From: Athripsodes cinereus | Taxonomy: Eukaryota; Arthropoda; Insecta; Trichoptera; Leptoceridae | Reading direction: 5' to 3' | DNA: 64,000 nucleotides | Assembly: GCA_947579605.1 (NCBI GenBank) | Contig: OX388320.1 | Span: forward strand, 7,502,001 to 7,566,000 | Made by a program: the position numbers and the translations under genes | Notes under the pieces: model-generated | Told to the model about the DNA's origin: nothing | The model's input: only the letters and a program-made list of their open reading frames with translations | The model's database searches: none | Shown: positions 1 to 10,738 of the stretch, piece by piece | Layout: the number at the start of each line of letters is the position of its first letter | Numbering within the stretch: position 1 is the stretch's first letter

Positions 1-121
1 GATGTACTTATTTATTTATCTTTGATCTAAGGATATTTTTATTATTCCAATAAAGGGCAAGGGACCTTGCATCCCTTGAGTCACCGCAACCATAATAGAT
101 CTATTGTGACATCCTTCTGTG

Positions 122-216
122 TTATATCTCACTCTCAAGACCTAAGTGCGTCATGTAGCTCACTATTTGTCTTGGTGTGAGAAGCTTCACCTTCTCAGAG
201 TCCAGCAGTGGACCAT
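122..216 (-). CDS. Possible last coding exon of an unidentified gene
   Basis: On the minus strand a splice-acceptor-like site (AG at 218-217) is followed by an open frame in phase 2. It reads GPLLDSEKVKLLTPRQ, then IVSYMTHLGLESEI, and stops with TAA at 124-122. An AATAAA signal lies downstream on the same strand (43-38). The peptide looks protein-like (amphipathic, ending in an acidic tail), but I do not recognise the family. The stretch could instead be the 3' end of a repeat: the words after the stop (AGATCTATTGTGA) recur near 34300. Low confidence. Confidence 0.3.
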
Positions 217-274
217 CTAAGGATATTACACTGCCAATATAGTTGTAAAATCATTAAACCTACTGCTACTAGGT

Positions 275-477
275 ATAGCATCACGGCATATCCCAGTGGG
301 GTAGCCAGCAAATACATATACAAGTGAGGTAGCCAGCAGACCAGCTGCATGCAATAGACATGCAAGCTGTTCCTTTTGTGCCAAAAAATTCAGGATGTGT
401 GACAAAGTTTTATAAGACACTAGAAAACTTACTGCAAAACTGTGGGAAACCGATTCCTTGCCGGTTGCTCCACAGAA
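275..477 (+). repeat. Dispersed CATCACGG-family repeat, diverged copy
   Basis: Contains the family landmarks in order: ATCACGGCATATCCCA, a GGGGTAGCCAGC block (here partly duplicated), CTGCATG...ACATGCAAGCTG, TCAGGATGTGTGACAA, and a 3' part ending GGTTGCTCCAC. The best full copy in the window is at 38876-39183. No coding capacity; probably a SINE-like or other non-autonomous element. Confidence 0.65.
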
Positions 478-991
478 CAAAAAATTGAGCCCTGTTTAAT
501 ATATTAAATATATTCTGAGCTCGGATTACTGGGTGATTGACATCAATTTAACGTAATAAAATTCTCAGTTAATAATTATCATTATTAGGCTTTGTAACCT
601 TCAAGTAAGTGCCTACCTACGTCAGTAACTTTATGTAATTTGTATATGTTTTTGATGTGAGTAGATTTATATTATGATTGGATCTGGAACAGCTTGTTAA
701 CTGATAAAAAAAGGGCGCACTTAACCTATTTCAGAGAATTTGATGGAAAGGTTTAATAAAAAAAAAACACGAATGATGTTATTATGTGTATTAAATGTAG
801 TTACTACAGGTATATACACTGCCGATTTATTTATTTACTTAAAATATTATGTACAGCCAAAAAGATGAAAACAAAATCACTCTGATATAGAAATTAATTT
901 TTTAAATTCAAACCCATGTTTGCGATAAATAAAACGATTTCAATTTCACTTATTTTAGAGGCACTAACTATGTAACAATTTCTAGACATTT
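478..991. other. Intergenic, no feature seen
   Basis: AT-rich sequence with no open frame, RNA gene or clear repeat that I can support. Confidence 0.5.
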
Positions 992-1188
992 AAAAAATTA
1001 AACTTGAATTTCTATGTTTATTTTTTACATGAATTTAAAATACTCTATCGCGATTTCAATGTTCTTCCATTGACGAGCTCGTCGATGGTGTAAGAACACT
1101 GAAATCGTGATGGTGTAAGAACACTGAGACAGCGTACTATTTTAAATTCATATGACAAATAAACGTAGAAATTCAAGTTAATTAAAAA
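992..1188. repeat. Foldback (inverted-repeat) element
   Basis: Left arm AATTAAACTTGAATTTCTA...CGATTTCAATGTTCTT is mirrored on the right by AAGAACACTGAAATCG...TAGAAATTCAAGTTAATT. The right side carries an extra tandem copy of GATGGTGTAAGAACACTGA. MITE-like; superfamily not assigned. Confidence 0.6.
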
Positions 1189-1306
1189 AAAAGATTTCAT
1201 ATGGTAAGCATAATACTTGTATCGTAGAGTTGAAATTTGTATACTAAATCTCCCATGATAAAATTATTTAATTCACTAGCTTACACTATACAGCAGATAG
1301 TGCCAA

Positions 1307-1382
1307 CTGCAGGGTTACTCTTGACACAATCTATGTAAATACGATCTACAAAATTAAGATCGTCTATAGGATAACCCTGCTG
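1307..1382. mobile_element. Short MITE with CAGGGTTACTCTTGAC-type ends
   Basis: Begins CTGCAGGGTTACTCTTGAC and ends GGATAACCCTGCTG, so the termini are inverted repeats. An inner inverted pair CGATCT/AGATCG is also visible. The outer ends match those of the larger palindrome at 60720-60936, so the two belong to one family. Confidence 0.6.
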
Positions 1383-1870
1383 TTCTAGGAGGAAACAAAA
1401 TAAATGCAAAAGCTAATCTGATTTTCCTGGTTGAAAGTAAATATCCTATATAATGAGAAATCAACCGTATAAAATTAATTATTTTGATTCAGGTAGAATA
1501 CTATTAATATTAAGTATAATATACTTATTACTATGTAGGTGGGTTATATTTAATATTACGTACGTTACGTTTTGAGCAGGGTGCGTGTTAATAAGATTTG
1601 CCAATCATCACGTCTGGAATATGGAATTTCATACAGGGAGGAATGTTCTATGAAAGTGAGTGGAGGCACCGTAGTAAATCTATGCATAATTTTAAATATT
1701 TATAATTAAACTTGCAAAAATTTCGTTAAGCCAAAATTATGACAGAAACTAAGACTTGTGGACTTAATATATTTTTCTGAGTGTTTTCAGATGTACACGT
1801 TTTCTTGGAACCCTTTATGAAATTTTTTATTTAAATATTTGAGGTGTCCACTTTAACAAGATCAATTAAC

Positions 1871-1925
1871 AGAAAAATTAATTACTGTCTCTATATAATA
1901 TATAGAGACAGTAATTAATTTTTCT
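1871..1925. repeat. Perfect 55-bp palindrome
   Basis: AGAAAAATTAATTACTGTCT and its exact reverse complement flank a CTATATA/TATATAG centre. It could form a strong hairpin; it may be a relic of a MITE. Confidence 0.7.
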
Positions 1926-2097
1926 ATCTTTTATAATTTTATCCATTATATTTTTATCTTTTTATTTTCCTTTCAACTGTCTTTAAATCGTATCATTTTT
2001 TTTTATTTTTCTATATAAGAAGGTATTGCCTATATAATACATTATGTATCGTTTATTTATCTGTCATGCAATTTCTACAATTTTATTTTATACATGT

Positions 2098-2160
2098 AAA
2101 AGGCTCACGCCGTATATTGTAATAATAAATAAATAAATAATAAATAAACAAATAAATAAC
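2098..2160 (+). repeat. Probable LINE 3' tail ending in TAAA repeats
   Basis: CACGCCGTATATTGTAATAA followed by a run of TAAATAAA/AATAAATAAACAAATAAATAA, the type of short tandem 3' tail seen at the ends of the LINE copies near 41690 and 32710. No coding sequence is left. Confidence 0.45.
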
Positions 2161-2939
2161 ATTTAATTATATGTACCTATATTCAGTGGAAGAATTAACA
2201 ATTTATTCATTTATTCATCTGAATTATGTCCACAAAATACAGCAACTAATCCCGTCAAATGTCCTCTATATGAACTACGACCTCATGTTACAAGATAAAC
2301 AAAATTATAAGTACATCTTTTTTATTTATAATATACAGAGTCTAATGACGAAGAGTCTTCTAGTGCATCATCAACGGTATCAAGTTTAAAGAAAATATGA
2401 AATACCTGCGTAGAACAAGCATAGTCACTCGCATTGTCTTGAAATCACAAGAATTTTCTTTCTTCACAATTATAATACATCTCACATTCAGGTCAACTGC
2501 TTCATCAATCTTCCCCCTGTTGTCTCCTCCCTGTCACGGGGTGGCTTTTGTCTGCCACGGTGGACTCCATTTGGGAATTAGAAAAGGAAGCTCTTAGGTA
2601 CTTTCAAGGGTCGACATGAAACTCTAAACAAGAAAGGGGATGATATTATCATTGTTTTCCTTATTCACATATAGACAGTATAATATACCTAGATGATACT
2701 TCAAAGATTTTCAGTTTTCTACTTTTTCGGATTCAAGGTATGGAAATACTCGATGAAAAAAAGTATTGATTGTTAGTTTTAATGACAGATATCTTAGTTA
2801 TTTAATACGAATATTCGGGATGCAATATTTTCTGCAGATTCACTTAACTTTCAAAGTTAATAAAATATGAAAGGTACCTCTTTAAATATAAATGTATGCG
2901 ATTGTGAAAATTGACATTATTGAAATTCTTTTAGGCGCC

Positions 2940-3134
2940 ATGGAGTTTCGTATTGTAGAAGAACAGGACTATGATGCTGTAATTGACCATTTGAGACAGA
3001 GCTTCTTCGCAGATGAACCTTTAAACAAAGCAGTCCAGTTGTGTCGGGCAGGAGAAGGACATGATGAATTGGAAAGACAATGCGTGGAGACAATGATGGA
3101 TGGACTATCTGTAATGGCTGTGGAAGATGGAGAG
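2940..3134 (+). CDS. AANAT-like, coding exon 1 (residues 1-65)
   Basis: Starts at ATG in context GCGCCATGG, a good Kozak match. An upstream ATG at 2892 lies before the acceptor and is unlikely to be used. The N-terminus reads MEFRIVEEQDYDAVIDHLRQ, then FFADEPLN. The DEPLN motif of insect AANATs carries the catalytic Glu (E26 here, equivalent to Glu47 of Drosophila Dat, from memory of that family). The exon ends ...VEDGE at a GTGGGA donor, which is weaker than usual. Reading through the donor would stop soon in the intron, supporting a splice here. Confidence 0.82.
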
Positions 3135-4185
3135 GTGGGATTCAATTCCACTAAATTTTGTATCGCCTCTAATTTTCTTAAATTTATAAATTAATCTAGG
3201 TATACTATCAGTCCATCACTCCATTTCACTCAATGCATATATTGAACACATAATAAACTACCTATATACAATAGTAAATATTATGTTTAGAATAAGTGGT
3301 AATCAAACCTCTAAAGCCGTACAGTTCTACCAATTCGAGAAATATACCTACTGTAGATGACGTGAATTTAACTCTTCTAAATAGTACGTGAAATTATCGA
3401 TTTCTAGCAGACCAAATAAAATAAATTATGGTTGCAACCGATAAACCTTTAAAAATTGAGGGCATTACCTAATCTAATAATCAATAAATTGCCGACGGAC
3501 AATAGTCACGTAAAAGTTTTATAAATTAACATTGCATTTGTCTCTATTGTTGATTCAGTTTCAAAGTATTTTTGACCTTTGCGCAGCAACTTTTTATTGT
3601 TTCAAATTATTTTAATGCCATCATAATTCACCCCAATTGGTTAAATTATTCATGTAATTTCAACAAGTTTTTATGGAATATACCTATGGTTTGCTTGTCA
3701 AATGTTATTGTGTCGGCAATGAAATAAAAAGGGGAAAAAATCGAAGGCCATACCTATGTGGAGAAAAAAATAATTTCAATAACGAAGAGAGATTGTTCGT
3801 GCTCTCCCAGTCATCCTCCCCTCTCACCCTCTTGTGTGTGCCTCCCTCTCTACCTCCCTGGATCCTCCCTAGCCATAGTTGTGATCTCATTTCCCTTCCA
3901 TCACCTCATCCTGCCCTACTTTTTCTTTATCTCTCTCGCTGATAGAATTTATTGGAAAACAAGAATTTCTGCGACAAAAAAATAATGACATTTTCGTTTT
4001 AATTTCCATCAATTTGCCTGTCTGTCTTTCACGGTGAGGCTAAGATGTCATATTATAATTTGTGTTTTACACGAAAAAGCTATAAATCTGTTTTTCATAT
4101 TTTTATGCATTTGTTGAATGCCACCTGTTGATTTATCAAGTATGTTGTAAAGATAAAATGATATAAAACTATCACCAAGTGTTAT

Positions 4186-4424
4186 AAAACTGTCAAATTC
4201 ACTGTGTCGGTGTTTAGGTAGTAGAATTCCATATCGAAAAAATAAAACAGGTGTTTTATTCTACTAAAGATTTTATTTTGTGAGAGAGACGTCTTTCGTC
4301 TTATGAGGACATTGTCAATCTCAAGAGATTGACAATGTCCTCATAAGACGAAAGACGTCTCTCTCACAAAATAAAATCTTTAGTAGAATAAAACACCTGT
4401 TTTATTTTTTCGAAAACTGTCAAA
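4186..4424. mobile_element. Foldback element A with 12-bp target duplication
   Basis: Element 4198-4412 is flanked by perfect direct repeats AAAACTGTCAAA (4186-4197 and 4413-4424). It consists of a 37-bp one-sided tail (4198-4234) and a perfect palindrome of two 88-bp arms (4235-4322, 4325-4412) around a 2-nt loop. Next to the centre each arm carries GACAATGTCCTCATAAGACG followed by AAAGACGTC: a small GTC..GAC stem directly before GAAA. Elements at 46825-47033 and at the gypsy insertion site have the same plan. Confidence 0.8.
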
Positions 4425-5181
4425 GATAAATGTGAAGAAGAATCGAACGGTAATAGGTACTAGACTAAGGTATGTAGAATAGTTACCTATCAGTTAGGAA
4501 ATATTATGAATGTCGAACTGTGAGTTTAAGCCTTTTATGAGACCCTATCAGATTGAAATAAAAAAAAAACTCGATTTGAAACTGGGAAGTCTATTTAAAC
4601 TTTTATCTGTTTCAAATCGAGTTTTCGCAGAATATCTTATTTTTATGGAACACTTGTATTTATTATATACAGTGATTATGTTGATTTATCGCCATATATG
4701 TCATTTGAGAGATTGAATGATGGTATAGAAAGATAGAAAAACAAAATAATATACACATAAAAATGTCAGAATTTTTTATTCTCTTATCTAACAGAGTCAA
4801 GATTGTGCTGAAAACGTTCTATACAAATATATAAACTGATCTTATACATTTATATGATCTCTATTTGATTTGCAATATGACCTATTTAGTATTGGAACAG
4901 TCGACAGATTTCACCCAACCCCCATTCGTCTGAAACAAGACACGTACTAGGTTTATGTAGGTACATTGCTATCAGCTATAAACTATTCAGTAATTCCAAG
5001 TGTGTAAATACTGGAAAGTACAGGGTGATAGGTATACCGTATTATGGCTCGACTCTCGTTTTATTGATTTAGCCTTTATCAATAGATATAAACTTATAAT
5101 TGGTATATATAATAATACAGATAATGTCACATAAAGTGATCACGCTTTACTGTAAAATAATGAGGTTTCATTATTTGATGA

Positions 5182-5353
5182 ATTTAAAAAACTTAAACTT
5201 TTTTATACACACTTATATTTTTTTTTTTTGTAGACAATATTGTTTCGTCTCTTAATGAGACAGTCTCAGAGAATGTCTCATTAAGAGACGAAACAATATT
5301 GTCTACAAAAATAAAAATATAAGTGTGTATAAAAAAGTTTAAGTTTTTTAAAT
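5182..5353. mobile_element. Foldback element B
   Basis: A nearly perfect palindrome of about 172 bp: ATTTAAAAAACTTAAACTTT on the left and its complement on the right. The central part carries GAATGTCTCATTAAGAGACG followed by AAAC, again a small stem (GTCTC/GAGAC) leading into GAAAC as in element A. I could not find a clear target duplication or tail. Confidence 0.7.
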
Positions 5354-5985
5354 CCATTTAATATGGATACACAAAAAGTGACGGATTACATTGAAAATTT
5401 TATTATTTCAGTTTCGAAACCTTTACCTGAATTTTAACATACTTGTAGTTCTTATGACTTTGGTAGTTAATATTCACAAACTATGAATTGCATGTATTCA
5501 GTTTGCAATAATTTGCTTCATTTTAAAATTTCAATTGTGGTTATCAACTTTTTTAGATATAACAAAGTTAATAATGATTGTTTACTTCATAGTTTATCCT
5601 TTTTTTCGTATCAATTTCTCAATTCAATGAGTTTTATAATTGACAACATTATCCTCTTTTTCTATTTAATATTGAATTTCCTACATACACCTATCTATTT
5701 GAATATTTTCCGATTCATTAATAGAGTATTTTTTATAAAATTTTAATGAACCATCTCAAATATTTCCTCCTCACTGAAACGAATTATTGCAAATTTCTTA
5801 GTTAAGCTTTTAGCCTATTACAAACTATTAAATGATGTCATTGTATTTGGAAGAATTAAATATCCGATAAAAAATTTTAAAGTAGGATTATTGCAAATTC
5901 AGATTTTCGACTGCTTTCAATAGTTTAAATGTAAATGAATTGACGTTTATGGGATAAATGTATACCTATATTAAATATTTTTTAG

Positions 5986-6255
5986 ATATTGGGTGCTGCA
6001 TTGAATGGAGTTTTAAGACCAGGAGACACTTCAAAAGCGTTGGATAAACTGAAAACTCTGGAAGATGATAAATTTCGTAAAATATTTAATCTTCTATACA
6101 GCACCACCGAAACCCTGGACATATTCAGCAGATATCCTGTTGACAGCATTCTGGAATGCAGGATCATGTCGGTTGGAGCGAAAGCAAGAGGGAAAGGCTT
6201 GGCTGGAGAACTGATGAGAAGAAGCATTCAGATTGCCAAGGATAATGGCTTCAAG
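5986..6255 (+). CDS. AANAT-like, coding exon 2 (residues 66-155)
   Basis: Acceptor TTTTTTAG, then ILGAALNGVLRPGD..., giving the central GNAT beta strands and the acetyl-CoA binding motif A. MSVGAKARGKGLAGELMRR includes R133-G-K-G-L-A138, matching the Q/R-x-x-G-x-G/A pyrophosphate loop. It ends ...AKDNGFK at a GTATTT donor. 90 codons, phase 0. Confidence 0.85.
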
Positions 6256-6373
6256 GTATTTATATTTATTAAAAAAATAAACTCCCAGACCTCTGCAATA
6301 TTAAATGGGGAAATTTATTTTTTATTAGATAAGTGTTGTATAAGTTTATTATTTAAAAAAAATATTATTGCAG

Positions 6374-6556
6374 GTTTTCAAAGGCGATGCTACAGGAAAT
6401 TTTTCGCAGAGAATTTGCGAGAAATATGGCTTAGAGACACTAAAGGAAGTTTACTACAAAGACTATTTGGATCCGCAAACTGGTCTTCCTGTATTTGATG
6501 TACCGGAACCACACACCACTTTGAAGATCATGATTCTGAGACTTGCAGAGAACTGA
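6374..6556 (+). CDS. AANAT-like, coding exon 3 (residues 156-215)
   Basis: Acceptor TTATTGCAG, then VFKGDATGNFSQRICEKYGL..., ending ...KIMILRLAEN and TGA at 6554-6556. T162 and S166 are four apart, like the Ser pair (Ser182/Ser186) of Drosophila Dat, so the first Ser is replaced by Thr. Many insect AANAT-like enzymes vary here. The YxxYLDPQTGLPVF segment is typical of the family's C-terminal strand region. Confidence 0.85.
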   Translation, partial: VFKGDATGNFSQRICEKYGLETLKEVYYKDYLDPQTGLPVFDVPEPHTTLKIMILRLAEN

Positions 6557-8033
6557 AAATCACAAACATGTGTTCATGAAACTTATTCAAATTTAAAAAA
6601 AATGAAAAGGAATTTAATCCATTTGTAATGGATTAGGATGTGTTGAAAAAATAACAGAAATAAGATCTTTTTATTTTCTGGAAATAGAGAATTAGAGTTT
6701 ATTAATTATCAGGTATGATGTAAATTTGAATACTTGATTTGTTATTTTATAAAATCATGCTTTACTATGGCCTAGTATAATATATAAAACTATAACGATT
6801 AATGGCGTCATAAAAGTTTTAGAAGAAATGGAATAGGGTGACCATGCATAAATGACGCATACAGAAAATTTTCTGTTTTCATAAGGTAGAGACAACATAA
6901 TATATTCGTAATATTCTTTTATTGTTGTGGTTTCATAAATTTGCTGTGTATAGGCATAGTAAAGATAAACATAATGAAAACAATACATAATTATAGATAA
7001 TTATATAATTTTAAAATGTGATAGATTGACGATGTAATTTTTTTCTGCGATTGATGACGGAGTAAAGAATTGATTTATTTGATTTTAAGCGTACTTAAGT
7101 ATTAAGAAATCTGTGTTAGTGTATCAGTATTAATATATTTATGTGGTTTTAAAATAGGTAAGTATGTATATTAAATGTTACATTATTAAAATAATATAAA
7201 CATCTCAAGACAATAATATTTTTTCTAAATATTGAGGGTTGTATACGAGATTAGAAATTCGATAGGGTTATTTCGTGACATCAAAATCATTAAAGGGAAC
7301 AAACATTTTTAATTTAAACTTATTTATAAATAAAAATATATTATATACTCATTTGTAATGATCTTCGTAAATATAAAACTATTTCACTGATTTTAAGGAC
7401 AATCTATGGTATTAAAATACGTAATATCTGTACCAAAACAGTATCTGCTAAGTACATATTAATTTATGATTATTTCACACATATAAAATTCTGAAAAAAA
7501 ATTATACAATATTTTTATACATATCCAAGTTTATAATTTTTTACTGATGGTAATAAGAACATATCGATGGATTAAAGAACCAAAGTCACATGTCCACCAT
7601 TTAGGTAAAATGAGTTAATATAATTATGAACAAGATCGCTTGCAACGTCATCTACCTATGTCTTGAGTACATAATTACCAATAATACTTTTATCATTATC
7701 GAAATATTTAATAAAAACCAAATGTCACATGTCCATAAATGAAACATGTCACATAAGATATTTGATAATGCATTTATTTTAAATAATAACTTCCTTAATT
7801 TTTAAAAAGCACATGTCCATCAAGGACATCTTCTAAATCAATTTAATATTAGTTAAATACATGACAATATCAAACTTTAAAAATTTGTTTTCTTGAAATT
7901 GTGAAATGTGGACATGTGTCTTTTGTGCTTTAAACCACCGAATCTGTTAACAATTTTAGTACTCTGTTTATACATAACAATAATTTTATAACAATCTATT
8001 AAATGCATTTGGAGTATACAATATACATGTACC

Positions 8034-8038
<5 letters not shown>
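6557..8038. other. Downstream of AANAT-like gene, no gene seen
   Basis: Very AT-rich 3' flank. No canonical AATAAA signal stands out directly after the stop. CACATGTCC(A) words recur around 7590-7815 (several copies of an ACATGTCCA motif), without a clear repeat unit. Confidence 0.45.

Positions 8039-8107
<69 letters not shown>
8039..8107. repeat. (TC)n microsatellite, about 34 repeats
   Basis: Uninterrupted TC dinucleotides over about 69 bp. On the minus strand it gives a spurious Arg-Glu repeat frame, which is not a gene. Confidence 0.97.
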
Positions 8108-8110
<3 letters not shown>

Positions 8111-9069
8111 GCATTGCACCCAATATATGAGTGATGCTGCACATGTACTATATTTCAGTACATAAAATCCGTATCAAAAATAATATCAACATTTGTTTGT
8201 AGCACTAGTGAAGATCTACCTACCTAAAATCATTTTATTGAGAATGTAGTGATATAAAAAATGATATATTACGTAACAGAAATTAAAAAAAAGAAAAGAG
8301 ACAATGTTTGAAATATAATATTAGATAGAAACCCATATAAAATACTCATTTTATAGATGTTATATGCCATATATTATGATATTAATTAACCTATTAGTTG
8401 ACGTAGTCTGTAAGATTTAGGTGTTCGTGGCTTTCTATTATTTTTTCATAAATGTTTTCCATTATATACATGACAATGATTTTTATAAAGTGTTATAATT
8501 ATGTACAATTTCAATGTATTAATATTTATAGACATGCATGCAAGAAATGTTATATTGTGTTTTATTTTATGTATTTTATTTAATTTTGGCAGGTCCAAAA
8601 TAAACATAACTATACAACATTAATCAATTGATTTTTTTAATACCTTGACTCCTTGTATCTATTCACTTTGAATTTTAGAACGATAAATTAATGGTCAACC
8701 TATTTTAGATAGTATCTCTAATAACCATGATATTAAAAGTGGAATAATCGTGCATAAAAATAACAATTTATAAATTGCTGACGTTCTCCCAAGAAATAAA
8801 AAATAGGATAACCAAATATTACCTATATGGGAAATTTTCCGAGAAAAATAAATTCCTACTACTAGCGCCACACTTGGACAAACATATAAAACATTTTATC
8901 AATAAAGGCGGGAACGAAGCATACGCGTGGTGAATTTCCTACGAAATTAGTGCCAAAGTAGCGTGAAGCTTTGAGAAAATCTAAAGAGATCCGACTTTTG
9001 GTTTATCGCTGAGCGGCAATTTTACATTTACATACCAATGATAAATTCTTATGTATTTACTTATTTACT
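8108..9069. other. Intergenic, no gene seen
   Basis: AT-rich, no supported feature. Somewhat less AT-rich from about 8900 onward, leading into the block described at 9070-9260. Confidence 0.4.
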
Positions 9070-9260
9070 ATCTTGCATAGTACCCATTTAACGACACGAG
9101 CTCGGAGAAGGTAGTGTGTCGGTCGCGTTGGCGGGAAATTATAACTTCGAATTTCGAAAACATGTTCGCAATTTTGTTTTGAATTTTATGAAAAGTGCAC
9201 GTTGTCGTGATCTTCATATTTTGTTTTGTGTTCTTTCGTGAGGGTTTGTGTGTTGTGTCA
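9070..9260 (+). promoter_or_regulatory. Candidate promoter / 5' UTR region
   Basis: A local GC-rich island in AT-rich surroundings (ACGACACGAGCTCGGAGAAG, then GTCGGTCGCGTTGGCGGG), followed by T/G-rich leader-like sequence and a possible donor TCGTGAGGG near 9238. It could be the promoter and non-coding first exon of the OSTA-like gene, whose first coding exon (25822) is preceded by a splice acceptor, but nothing in the sequence links the two. Speculative. Confidence 0.2.
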
Positions 9261-9857
9261 TATGTTTCATTTTTAATGGTTTTATAATAACAAATAAGTA
9301 TTTAAAAATAATAACAATTAATTACCTTTAATCAACGCGGTAAAGTATTTTGCATTATTGCATGGATTTACATTACCAATCTGAGATCGTTTATATTTAA
9401 AAAAATTGGCATTTTTTTTCATTCTAATAGGGCGCTAAAATAAAATGAGTAAAAATTCACAATCTGATTTCGAATGTTTTAGATGTCAAACACATGAATT
9501 GTGTTTAGAGAAATGGCCGTAATAAATACAGGAGATTAATATATTAAATCAATGTTGTTTTTCAAAAAGATTTATTAATTAAAAAAGTTCAAATCGAATT
9601 TATCAAAGATTTATTCCATTTTTTTTACAAATTGCAGATCTTTTAATAGCAAAGTTACTTCATACTTTTTTACATTTGTATTCGTGTGTATAACAAAATA
9701 AGTTATAAACTCGTGCCGCAGTGATTAGAAAAAGATGCATGACTAAAAGAAATACAGCTGTAGCTTAAGGTGGGTTTGAACGGGGTGTATTTGGGTTTTG
9801 CATAAATTCAGAAAAATCCAGAAAAAATGCGATTGTCCAATAAATAGTCCATCTGTA
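9261..9857. other. Intergenic, no gene seen
   Basis: AT-rich. Nothing supported, apart from a GGTGTATTTGGGTTTTG word near 9780 resembling the 3' part of the SINE at 58083. Confidence 0.4.
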
Positions 9858-9945
9858 CTATCACGGTATATCTCACAAGTGGGTTAGTCAGTAGAATAAC
9901 TGCATGTAATAAACATGCAAGCCGTCATCTCTGTGCCAATTAAGA
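9858..9945 (+). repeat. CATCACGG-family repeat, truncated copy
   Basis: ACTATCACGGTATATCTCAC..GGGTTAGTCAGTAG..CTGCATGTAATAAACATG..GTGCCAAT. Matches the 5' half of the family copy at 38876-39183. Confidence 0.65.
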
Positions 9946-10139
9946 CAGTAATTTTTTTGGTAGTTTATCGGATTTAAATCGAATTCTAACAGTAGTCAAT
10001 AAATTAATTTTAAAAATAATTTCGTACGTATGATTTTAATCCAAATAATAATTTATGTACTGATAACCCTTGTAAGGCGGAGTTCGCGCTAATTAGACAG
10101 ATACTACAAATTTACACTATATAATTATGTACCTATTAA

Positions 10140-10240
10140 TAAAATAATAAATCTTTATTTTGGCCAAAAATAATTATAAAACAAAACGTAAATTTAGGCC
10201 AAAAAGCAGACTTGTTGCTGAGCAACGTCTTCCAGTCTAC
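10140..10240 (-). repeat. LINE 3' tail fragment
   Basis: On the minus strand GGAAGACGTTGCTCAGCAAC, then AAGTCTGCTTTTTGGCC, ending in AATAAAGATTTATTATTTTA. Same layout as the LINE tails at 48585-48700 (minus) and 41560-41690: GGAAGA..C GC..AGCGA.. AAG..GC, then A-rich. Confidence 0.5.
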
Positions 10241-10502
10241 CTTATGTGTATTAACTAACATGTATGTTACTAAAAGAATGATGACACATATTATTGTATT
10301 TTACTATTATCTTCAGCTTAACTTAAAAAAGTGATAAAACATTCAAACGAGCTACACAATATAAATATGTTAGGAGAATGGGAAGTTTAACATTATGTAG
10401 ATAATGCGACACTTCCAACTCACTGGTATTCCTACAAGTGGGTGTGTATAATATAATTATTATATAGTTTGAAAGATAAACTAATGTTGATATAATGAAA
10501 AC

Positions 10503-10648
10503 TGTTATGGTGTTCAATTAATAATAAAAGACTTAAGATCTTGTTGACGACGTTTATTCATGTGTATCACATCTCAGACATGACCAGACAAGTAATGACA
10601 GTTGTTCATACCATAGACACATGTGTGTTGGTATTACCCTATGTAACA
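10503..10648 (-). repeat. Gypsy 3' LTR (146 bp)
   Basis: Plus-strand ends TGTTATGGTG...CCTATGTAACA. Matches the split LTR on the other side over its full 146 bp by eye. Confidence 0.93.
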
Positions 10649-10665
10649 TGTTCCTTTTTTTTTTT
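10649..10665 (-). promoter_or_regulatory. Polypurine tract of the gypsy element
   Basis: On the minus strand a run of A followed by GGAACA abuts the 3' LTR. This is the expected place for the plus-strand DNA primer. Confidence 0.6.
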
Positions 10666-10738
10666 ATATATATATTATAGAAATGAAAATACTTAAAACT
10701 ATACACAGAAACAATATAAACTTAAACTATATATGTAA

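Larger units (their letters stand above)
3135..5985 (+). other. AANAT-like intron 1
   Basis: A non-coding 2.85 kb intron ending TTTTTTAG. It holds a C/T-rich tract around 3800-3910 and two foldback elements (4198-4412 and 5182-5353), plus a short inverted repeat AAAACTCGATTTGAAAC / GTTTCAAATCGAGTTTT at about 4565-4625. Small open frames inside it do not look coding. Confidence 0.7.
2940..6556 (+). other. Gene locus: arylalkylamine N-acetyltransferase-like (3 coding exons)
   Basis: Three coding exons, 2940-3134, 5986-6255 and 6374-6556, join in phase 0 at both junctions to give 215 residues. This fits insect arylalkylamine (dopamine/serotonin) N-acetyltransferases. Known for the family: acetyl-CoA-dependent acetylation of aryl amines in the cytosol, used in cuticle sclerotisation and pigmentation, amine inactivation and melatonin synthesis. 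A splice-acceptor-like TTCTTTTAG just before the first exon (2925-2933) suggests a non-coding 5' exon upstream. Intron 1 (2851 bp) holds two foldback elements; intron 2 is only 118 bp. Lepidoptera carry many AANAT-like paralogues, so the preferred substrate cannot be named. Confidence 0.85.

Noticed and set aside
2397..2597. 66-codon plus-strand frame upstream of the AANAT-like gene
   Set aside because: No recognisable domain, poor start context, and no splice connection to the downstream exons.
7877..8119. 80-codon minus-strand frame with a long Arg-Glu repeat
   Set aside because: It is only the translation of the (TC)n microsatellite and its flanks.
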